Of a stretch of 38,253 bases of DNA, positions 33,286-38,253 are shown one piece after another. Source of the stretch: an uncultured Eubacteriales bacterium. Lineage in GTDB: Bacteria; Bacillota; Clostridia; Lachnospirales; Lachnospiraceae. The position numbers and the translations under genes are program-made. A model generated the notes under the pieces. It searched no databases and was not told where the DNA came from. It was given only the letters and a program-made list of their open reading frames with translations. The stretch lies in NCBI GenBank assembly GCA_900539455.1, contig UQCD01000021.1, forward strand, positions 1 to 38,253, read 5' to 3'. Positions within the stretch are counted from its first letter, which is position 1; each line of letters begins with the position of its first letter.

Positions 33286-34425
33286 TTAATACTCATCCAG
33301 AAAATGATGCTTAACACCCTTTTGCTTATACGCAATAACTGTATCCAAGCACACATTTTCCACACTTCTAAAAATATTTTTTTCAATAAAAGGACTTTTC
33401 TTTGTAAGCTCTTTTATTAATTCCTTTATTTCTGCCCTTTTTGAGCCTTTTTCAGTTCCTCCACAGGAAGCACAGCTTTCTGTAAATCTGCAGGCACATT
33501 GAATAAAATGCAATTCATTATAATTTACCCACCTGATTATATCCTCCTCGTGAATAAGATATAATGGTCTTATTAACTCCATTCCTTCAAAATTTGTGCT
33601 TTTAAGCTTTGGCATCATAGTCTGCACCTGACCACCATATAACATTCCCATTAGTATAGTTTCAACAACATCACTAAAATGGTGTCCTAATGCAATTTTA
33701 TTACAGCCTAGCTCCTTTGCCTTGCTATACAAATGTCCCCTTCTCATTCTTGCACATAAATAGCAAGGGGAATCTCCTACATCAGCTACTATATCAAATA
33801 TTTCTGACTTAAATACTGTGATAGGTACATTTAACAGCTTTGCATTATCAAGTATGGTCTGGTAATTAATATCATTATAGCCCGGATTCATGACTAAAAA
33901 GACAACCTCAAAATTTTGTTTGCCGTGTCTTTTAAGCTCCTGAAACAGCTTTGCCATAAGCATTGAATCCTTACCACCTGATATACAGACAGCAATTTTA
34001 TCTCCGTCCTCAATTAATTTATATTCATTAATAGCGGCAGTAAATTTTCTCCATATTTCTTTTCTAAACTTTTTAATAATACTTCTTTCAATATCTGCAC
34101 ACCTATCCTCTTTTTTCTCCTCATTATTTAGCAAGCCTTCAAGCTTTAGTCTTAAATATGCCCTATAGCCCTGCTCAATACTGTATATTTCATATCCTTT
34201 GTCAGCATATTCACTGGCAAGCTCATCACTTCTTTCACCGGAATAGCACAGCAAATATATAGGCTTATCCTTTGGGAGCATATGATCTTTTTCTTTAAAA
34301 TCTTCAAAATATATATTTATGGCATTAGGATAAGTTTCCTTATCAAAATCCTCTTTCTTTCTAATATCAATAACCAGCTTATCTCTGTCATCCTGCTCTA
34401 ACTGTTTAATTGTCTTAATGTACAT
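33286..34425 (-). CDS. Rhodanese domain fused to TtcA-like tRNA thiolase
   Basis: A 379-residue two-domain protein. Residues 1-95 form a rhodanese fold with the active cysteine C60 in LLCYSGERSDE. Residues 115-379 are a PP-loop ATPase of the TtcA type: SGGKDS (149-154), CYLCARMRRGHLY with C221/C224, GHH (247-249) and further cysteines C310, C312, C318 and C321. TtcA enzymes place sulfur on C32 of tRNA using an iron-sulfur cluster. The rhodanese part would supply sulfur as a persulfide in the same chain. The extra Cys group at 310-321 differs from the classical enzyme. It leads the operon and has GAGG seven bases before ATG. Confidence 0.88.
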   Translation of the reverse strand: MYIKTIKQLEQDDRDKLVIDIRKKEDFDKETYPNAINIYFEDFKEKDHMLPKDKPIYLLCYSGERSDELASEYADKGYEIYSIEQGYRAYLRLKLEGLLNNEEKKEDRCADIERSIIKKFRKEIWRKFTAAINEYKLIEDGDKIAVCISGGKDSMLMAKLFQELKRHGKQNFEVVFLVMNPGYNDINYQTILDNAKLLNVPITVFKSEIFDIVADVGDSPCYLCARMRRGHLYSKAKELGCNKIALGHHFSDVVETILMGMLYGGQVQTMMPKLKSTNFEGMELIRPLYLIHEEDIIRWVNYNELHFIQCACRFTESCASCGGTEKGSKRAEIKELIKELTKKSPFIEKNIFRSVENVCLDTVIAYKQKGVKHHFLDEY

Positions 34426-34443
34426 TTCTATTCCTCATAAAAT

Positions 34444-34511
34444 TCCTGCAAAATTTACCATTTTCCCAAATATTTTGACAATATTTTTCAAAATATGCAG
34501 GAAATCCTGCA
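34444..34511 (-). promoter_or_regulatory. Leader with competing hairpin arms before the rhodanese-TtcA gene
   Basis: In the leader RNA TGCAGGA (34511-34505) can pair with TCCTGCA (34502-34496), while a second TGCAGGA (34450-34444), close to the ribosome site, can pair with the same TCCTGCA. Between them ATATTTTG and CAAAATAT form an 8-bp stem. The two folds exclude each other, which resembles a regulatory switch. Confidence 0.35.
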
Positions 34512-34536
34512 ACTTTATTTTTTCTTACAACCACAC

Positions 34537-34565
34537 ATTATATAATACAACTTGCTTATAATCAA
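34537..34565 (-). promoter_or_regulatory. Promoter of the rhodanese-TtcA operon
   Basis: TTGATT (34565-34560) and TATAAT (34542-34537) on the minus strand are 17 bases apart. This should drive the rhodanese-ttcA, DUF3877-like, tcdA and helicase genes. The leader is about 100 bases. Confidence 0.75.
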
Positions 34566-34597
34566 ATTATTTTGCCCATAATCTATATTATTCCTTT

Positions 34598-34738
34598 CAA
34601 AAATAATACTCATCACCAAAACTTATTTAGTAATACCTACTGGACGCTTCCTGATTTTTCATATAAAGCATATAGAGGATAATGTAATAATATAAAAATT
34701 GTATTACTATATAAGTTTTTAATGATGAGTATATTTTT
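34598..34738. repeat. Palindromic AT-rich element, MITE-like
   Basis: Arms at 34606-34636 and 34701-34732 form an imperfect inverted repeat of about 31 bases. The outer ten (ATACTCATCA/TGATGAGTAT) are perfect and the inner part matches at 15 of 16. AAAAAT outside the arms extends it with one bulged base. The interior is 64 bases and holds no convincing gene. It lies in the 392-bp gap between metY and the rhodanese-TtcA operon. A mobile miniature element, a large leader or termination RNA, or a regulator site are all possible. Confidence 0.65.
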
Positions 34739-34764
34739 AGCCAATTATTTTTCTGACAATTTAT

Positions 34765-34815
34765 CTTTATAAAAGCTGACAGCTTAGCTGCCGTCTGTTT
34801 AACGGCTGTTTTTAT
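34765..34815. terminator. Hairpin region behind metY
   Basis: GCCGT/ACGGC (with a 7-base loop) and the adjacent CAGC-TAA-GCTG form small stems just behind the metY stop. On the minus strand they are followed only by a short AGCTTTTAT, so this is a weak or compound terminator. In the plus direction the T run is better. Confidence 0.45.
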
Positions 34816-34817
34816 TA

Positions 34818-36125
34818 CTACTGTACTGCCTTAAAAGCTTCTTCAAGGTCCTCAATTATATCATCAATGTTTTCAGTACCGATAGATAACCTAATTGTAT
34901 TTGGCTTGATACCCTGATCTAAAAGCTCTGCTTCATTAAGCTGTGAATGTGTGGTTGATGCCGGATGGATTACTAAGGATTTTACATCAGCTACATTAGC
35001 TAACAATGAGAATAACTCAAGGTTATCAATGAAATCCTTTGCCTTTTGTGCATCGCCCTTAATTTCAAAGGTAAATATTGAGCCGCCACCATTAGGGAAA
35101 TACTTCTTGTAAAGCTCCTGCTGTGCTGGGTCATTAGATACTGATGGGTGATTTACCTTTTCTACCTGTGGATGATTTTCCAAATATTTTACTACCTTCA
35201 GGGCGTTTTCAACATGTCTTTCAACTCTGAGTGACAAAGTTTCAAGACCCTGTAAGAAAATAAATGCGTGGAAAGGTGATAAAGTAGCACCTGTATCTCT
35301 AAGTAGAATTGCTCTAATCTTTGTAACAAATGCTGCCGGGCCTGCTGCCTTTGTAAATACTACACCATGATAGCTTGGATTTGGCTGTGTAAGTGAAGGG
35401 AATTTTCCACTTGCCTCCCAATCGAACTTTCCACTATCTACAATGACACCACCAATAGTTGTTCCGTGGCCACCAATAAACTTTGTTGCTGAATGAACAA
35501 CAATATCTGCACCATATTCAATAGGTCTTACAAGGTAAGGTGTTGCAAAGGTATTATCAATTACAAGTGGAATTTTATGTGCGTGAGCGATTGAAGCAAG
35601 CTTTTCAATATCTACTACATCTGAGTTTGGATTTCCTAAGGTTTCAATAAATACTGCCTTTGTATTTTCCTTAATTTCAGCTTCAACCTGTGCATAATCA
35701 AATGGGTCTACAAATGAAGTTGTAATACCGTATTCTGGTAATGTATGTGCTAATAAGTTGTATGTACCACCATAAATATTCTTTGCTGCTACAATGTGAT
35801 CACCGTTTTGTGCAAGGTTTTGAATTGTGTAAGAAATTGCCGCTGCACCAGATGCAACTGCTAATGCCGCTACACCACCTTCAAGTGCTGCAATTCTCTT
35901 TTCAAATACATCCTCTGTCGGATTTGTAAGTCTGCCGTAAATATTACCTGCATCTGTAAGACCAAATCTTGCTGCGGCATGTTCACTGTTTCTAAATACA
36001 TATGATGAAGTCTGGTAAATTGGTACTGCTCTTGCATCTGTAACTGGGTCCGGATTTTCCTGTCCTACATGTAGCTGTAATGTTTCAAATTTTAAATTTC
36101 TTTCTGCCCTTGTCTTTTTGCTCAT
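34818..36125 (-). CDS. metY: O-acetylhomoserine sulfhydrylase
   Basis: MetY makes homocysteine (or related thioethers) from O-acetylhomoserine and sulfide, using pyridoxal phosphate. The 435-residue length and the opening ETLQLHVGQENPDPVTDARAVPIYQT fit the aminocarboxypropyltransferase branch of the Cys/Met metabolism enzymes. The cofactor lysine is K215 in HSATKFIGGHGT, and GNPNSDV and DNTFATPYL are also present. It has its own promoter and is monocistronic. No SAM (S-box) or other methionine riboswitch was seen in its short leader. The pdxST operon lies immediately upstream and makes its cofactor. Confidence 0.95.
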   Translation of the reverse strand: MSKKTRAERNLKFETLQLHVGQENPDPVTDARAVPIYQTSSYVFRNSEHAAARFGLTDAGNIYGRLTNPTEDVFEKRIAALEGGVAALAVASGAAAISYTIQNLAQNGDHIVAAKNIYGGTYNLLAHTLPEYGITTSFVDPFDYAQVEAEIKENTKAVFIETLGNPNSDVVDIEKLASIAHAHKIPLVIDNTFATPYLVRPIEYGADIVVHSATKFIGGHGTTIGGVIVDSGKFDWEASGKFPSLTQPNPSYHGVVFTKAAGPAAFVTKIRAILLRDTGATLSPFHAFIFLQGLETLSLRVERHVENALKVVKYLENHPQVEKVNHPSVSNDPAQQELYKKYFPNGGGSIFTFEIKGDAQKAKDFIDNLELFSLLANVADVKSLVIHPASTTHSQLNEAELLDQGIKPNTIRLSIGTENIDDIIEDLEEAFKAVQ

Positions 36126-36210
36126 TTTAAATTCCTTCTTTCATATAATTAAATCTGTGTTTTATTTACTGTTCCAATGAGGTTTCTTGTAGCTCCTCTT
36201 TACAATACAC

Positions 36211-36239
36211 ATAATAGCTCACTTGCCAAAATCTGTCTA
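36211..36239 (-). promoter_or_regulatory. metY promoter
   Basis: TAGACA (36239-36234) and TATTAT (36216-36211) on the minus strand, each one base from consensus, are 17 bases apart. The leader of about 80 bases has no recognised riboswitch. Confidence 0.7.
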
Positions 36240-36250
36240 ATTCATAAAAT

Positions 36251-36289
36251 AAATTATCCGTTATAGTTTTTAACTATAACGGATAATTT
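36251..36289 (-). terminator. pdxST terminator
   Basis: A perfect 18-bp stem (arms 36251-36268 and 36272-36289) with a 3-base loop begins at the pdxT stop codon. The stem is AT-rich with a short ATTTTAT tail on the minus strand. It separates pdxST from metY. Confidence 0.85.
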
Positions 36290-36861
36290 TATAATGCTTC
36301 CTCTACCATTTTAACAAAATACTTATGTATGCTTAAATCCTCTGTTAATTCCGGGTGGAAGGAAATTCCAAGCTGATTTTCATAGCGGACTCCAACAATA
36401 TTATTATCTACTGTTGCAATTATATCTACGCCCTCCTTAACACTTTCAATGTAAGGAGCTCTAATAAAGGTAAGTGGGATTTCTCCAACACCCTTAACGC
36501 CTGCTACTGTCTGAAAGCTTCCAAGCTGTCTGCCGTAAGCATTTCTTTTAACAGTAACCGGCAAGGTCTTAAAATATGCTTTATCATCATTCGATAACTT
36601 TTCAGCTAATAATATAAGCCCTGCACAGGTACCCATTACTGGCATACCAGCTTTTATTTTTTCCAAAAGAGTATCGTAAAGATTTAATTCCTTAAGCAGC
36701 TTTCCCATAACGGTGCTTTCACCACCTGGCAAAATAATACCGTCAAAATCCTGTTCTAAATCTTTTTCCTGTCTGATTTCAAAGCTATCTACATTTAATT
36801 TTTTAAGCATATTTATATGCTCTATAAATGCACCTTGAACGGCTAATACTGCTATTTTCAT
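36289..36861 (-). CDS. pdxT: Pyridoxal 5'-phosphate synthase glutaminase subunit
   Basis: PdxT releases ammonia from glutamine and delivers it to PdxS in a large 12+12 complex. The 190-residue class I glutaminase has the nucleophile C79 in GTCAGL, GGEST at 47-51, and the pair H169 and E171 in SFHPELTED. The ATG has GGAGG nine bases upstream, and it follows pdxS by only 16 bases, so the two are cotranscribed. A stem terminator overlaps its stop codon. Confidence 0.97.
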   Translation of the reverse strand: MKIAVLAVQGAFIEHINMLKKLNVDSFEIRQEKDLEQDFDGIILPGGESTVMGKLLKELNLYDTLLEKIKAGMPVMGTCAGLILLAEKLSNDDKAYFKTLPVTVKRNAYGRQLGSFQTVAGVKGVGEIPLTFIRAPYIESVKEGVDIIATVDNNIVGVRYENQLGISFHPELTEDLSIHKYFVKMVEEAL

Positions 36862-36877
36862 ACAATATTACCTCCCT

Positions 36878-37750
36878 TTATTTTCCTCTTTCAGCCATTA
36901 ATAACTCTATTTCCTGCTCATTAATACCAACCATTGCTTCGCCTAAATTTCTTGAAAGCTCTGCTAATACCTTAGGATCATTGTAATTTGTAACAGCCTT
37001 AACGATTGCAGAAGCTCTCTTTACTGGGTCACCTGACTTAAAGATACCAGAGCCTACGAATACACCCTCTGCTCCAAGCTGCATCATTAATGCAGCATCG
37101 GCTGGTGTTGCAACTCCACCTGCTGCAAAATTTACAACTGGAAGTCTGCCATTGTCATGTACATACTTAACTAAATCATATGGCACCTGCAATTCCTTTG
37201 CTGCATTGTATAATTCATCTTCTCTCATTGATACAAGTCTTGCAATTTCCTGATTCATTTTTCTCATATGACGAACAGCCTGAACAATATCACCAGTTCC
37301 CGGCTCACCCTTTGTTCTAATCATTGAAGCACCTTCATTAATTCTTCTAAGAGCTTCTCCTAAATCCTTTGCTCCACAAACAAATGGAACCTTAAATTTT
37401 GTTTTATCTACATGGAATACATCATCTGCTGGTGATAATACTTCACTTTCATCAATGTAGTCGATTTCGATTGCTTCAAGTATCTGTGCTTCTGCAAAAT
37501 GACCAATTCTACATTTTGCCATAACTGGTATTGAAACAGCCTCCTGAATACCTCTAATCATTTCAGGGTCACTCATTCTTGAAACTCCACCTGCTGCTCT
37601 AATGTCTGCCGGTATTCTCTCTAATGCCATTACTGCACAAGCTCCTGCTGCTTCTGCAATCTTTGCCTGCTCCTTATTAGTTACATCCATAATAACTCCA
37701 CCCTTTAACATCTGGGCTAATTCCTTGTTAAGTTCATATCTATTGCTCAT
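36878..37750 (-). CDS. pdxS: Pyridoxal 5'-phosphate synthase lyase subunit
   Basis: PdxS builds pyridoxal phosphate from ribose 5-phosphate, glyceraldehyde 3-phosphate and ammonia. The 290-residue barrel has D22, the first catalytic lysine K79 in VMAKCRIGH, and the second K147 in IRTKGEPGTGD. It starts the pdxST operon. The leader contains a small GCACC/GGTGC hairpin (37761-37775) just before the ribosome site. No clear promoter hexamers were identified in the 140 bases upstream. The product serves TrpB and MetY among others. Confidence 0.97.
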   Translation of the reverse strand: MSNRYELNKELAQMLKGGVIMDVTNKEQAKIAEAAGACAVMALERIPADIRAAGGVSRMSDPEMIRGIQEAVSIPVMAKCRIGHFAEAQILEAIEIDYIDESEVLSPADDVFHVDKTKFKVPFVCGAKDLGEALRRINEGASMIRTKGEPGTGDIVQAVRHMRKMNQEIARLVSMREDELYNAAKELQVPYDLVKYVHDNGRLPVVNFAAGGVATPADAALMMQLGAEGVFVGSGIFKSGDPVKRASAIVKAVTNYNDPKVLAELSRNLGEAMVGINEQEIELLMAERGK

Positions 37751-37891
37751 TTTAATACCTGCACCCTACTGGTGCCTTCCTTTCATTATCATATTTGCTC
37801 TAAGCTTTTATTACACGCCTTTTTGCTAATGTAACTGTGCAACCTTTATGATTACCTGTATTGCTTATAGGAGCTTTTATGATAATAAAAG

Positions 37892-37930
37892 AAGAACTGG
37901 ATATATTGCATATCCAGTTCTTTATTTTTT
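37892..37930. terminator. Hairpin terminator between pdxS and the repeat gene
   Basis: GAACTGGATAT and ATATCCAGTTC (37894-37904 and 37910-37920) form an 11-bp stem with a 5-base loop, extended by A-T pairs, with T runs on both sides. It should end the minus-strand transcript of the repeat-protein gene. The remaining sequence from 37751 to 38050 shows only a small CCAGT/ACTGG stem near 37935-37950 and nothing else supportable. Confidence 0.8.
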
Positions 37931-38050
37931 AACCCAGCCAGTCATACTGGTCTGTAAGTCCAGTTTATTTCTTTATTACATACCACTCCAACTACAGCAC
38001 TGACAAAAGCTTGTGAGCAAAGCTCTATTACTACCAGCTTTATGTATTAA

Positions 38051-38253
38051 TTACATATTGTTATTTGAATTTGTATAATCATTATTCATCTGATTGTTGT
38101 AGTCTGGATCTGTGTATCCACCATTCATCTGATTGTTGTAGTTTGGATCTGTATATCCACCATTCATCTGATTGTTATAGTTTGGATCTGTGTATCCACC
38201 ATTCATCTGATTGTTATAGTTTGGATCTGTGTATCCACCATTCATCTGATTGT
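38051..38253 (-). CDS. C-terminal tandem-repeat region of a protein, cut by the window edge
   Basis: The frame runs off the right edge, so only the last 66 or so codons are visible; the Met at 38245 is internal to a repeat and not a start. The visible part is made of 13-residue units, MNGGYTDPNYNNQ, encoded by 39-bp tandem repeats: three exact, one with Asp for Asn, and a degenerate final unit ending in NNNM. The composition is Asn, Gly, Tyr, Asp and Gln with no charge clusters or helix signals, so it is probably disordered. Such tails occur on surface and membrane proteins, but the domain it belongs to lies outside the window. Confidence 0.75.
   Translation of the reverse strand, partial: NQMNGGYTDPNYNNQMNGGYTDPNYNNQMNGGYTDPNYNNQMNGGYTDPDYNNQMNNDYTNSNNNM
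38053..38253 (-). repeat. 39-bp in-frame tandem repeats
   Basis: At least four near-identical 39-bp copies follow each other without spacers and continue past the window edge. Differences between copies are mostly synonymous, or Asn/Asp. Recombination between copies could change the number of units. Confidence 0.9.

Noticed and set aside
36126..36210. SAM riboswitch in front of metY
   Set aside because: The leader is only about 80 bases and lacks the S-box core stems and conserved sequence.
37925..38050. Remnant coding sequence behind the repeat gene
   Set aside because: A stretch reading TGLTDQYDWLG on the minus strand ends in a stop, but it is only eleven codons, preceded by a stop in frame, and cannot be supported.
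38053..38253. CRISPR array
   Set aside because: The repeats are directly adjacent without spacers, keep one reading frame, and encode a regular 13-residue unit.

Overview
The window is AT-rich chromosomal DNA from a low-GC Gram-positive anaerobe, most likely a Clostridia of the Lachnospiraceae type. The signs are the era-yqzL-recO neighbourhood with single-chain GlyRS, a T-box in front of trp, a long single-chain PurL, a YlmH-like S4 protein, the CsbB/GtrA/YfhO glycosylation set, strong GGAGG ribosome sites with frequent GTG/TTG starts, and TTGACA/TATAAT promoters. Almost every gene is on the minus strand. The exceptions are tRNA-Trp, a degV gene and one unknown gene. No phage, complete insertion sequence or CRISPR array was found.

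Layout, left to right (most transcription runs right to left). 1-7012: core housekeeping genes: glyQS, dtd, recO, a yqzL-like gene, era and an M16C metallopeptidase. 7252-7420: a tRNA-Trp gene with a consensus promoter and terminator. 7435-12993: a membrane and cell-surface module: YfhO, GtrA, a GT2 glycosyltransferase, a parvulin-type lipoprotein and a small acidic protein. 13012-19228: a trpEGCFBA operon lacking trpD. It is preceded by a promoter with an operator-like inverted repeat, a tRNA-Trp T-box riboswitch and a compact GC-rich hairpin element. A 19-codon relic of a HAD phosphatase lies behind trpA. 19278-21989: a membrane-anchored cell-wall amidase, divergent from a DegV protein. 22004-25348: accessory genes: a membrane protein interrupted at an A7 tract, a YlmH-like S4 protein, a Cys-rich unknown protein and a divergent unknown protein with a coiled-coil tail. 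25515-34425: purL, then an operon of rhodanese-TtcA fusion, DUF3877-like, tcdA and a nuclease-helicase. 34598-36125: a palindromic element and metY. 36289-37750: pdxST. 38051 to the end: the 3' part of a gene with 39-bp tandem repeats.

How the parts work together. The T-box acceptor-binding bulge (TGGC) matches the 3' end predicted for the tRNA-Trp encoded in the same window (discriminator G plus CCA), so uncharged tRNA-Trp should switch on trp. The GT2, GtrA and YfhO genes have the three activities of a lipid-linked sugar glycosylation pathway. No strong terminator separates them from trp. The TtcA-like and TcdA genes form a tRNA-modification cluster. No single spectacular new system is obvious. 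The strongest unexplained signals are the slippery-site gene at 22004-22479, the GC-rich element and operator-like repeat in front of trpE, the covarying long hairpins at 7435 and 23520, the palindromic element at 34598-34738, and the unknown divergent pair at 23606-25348.
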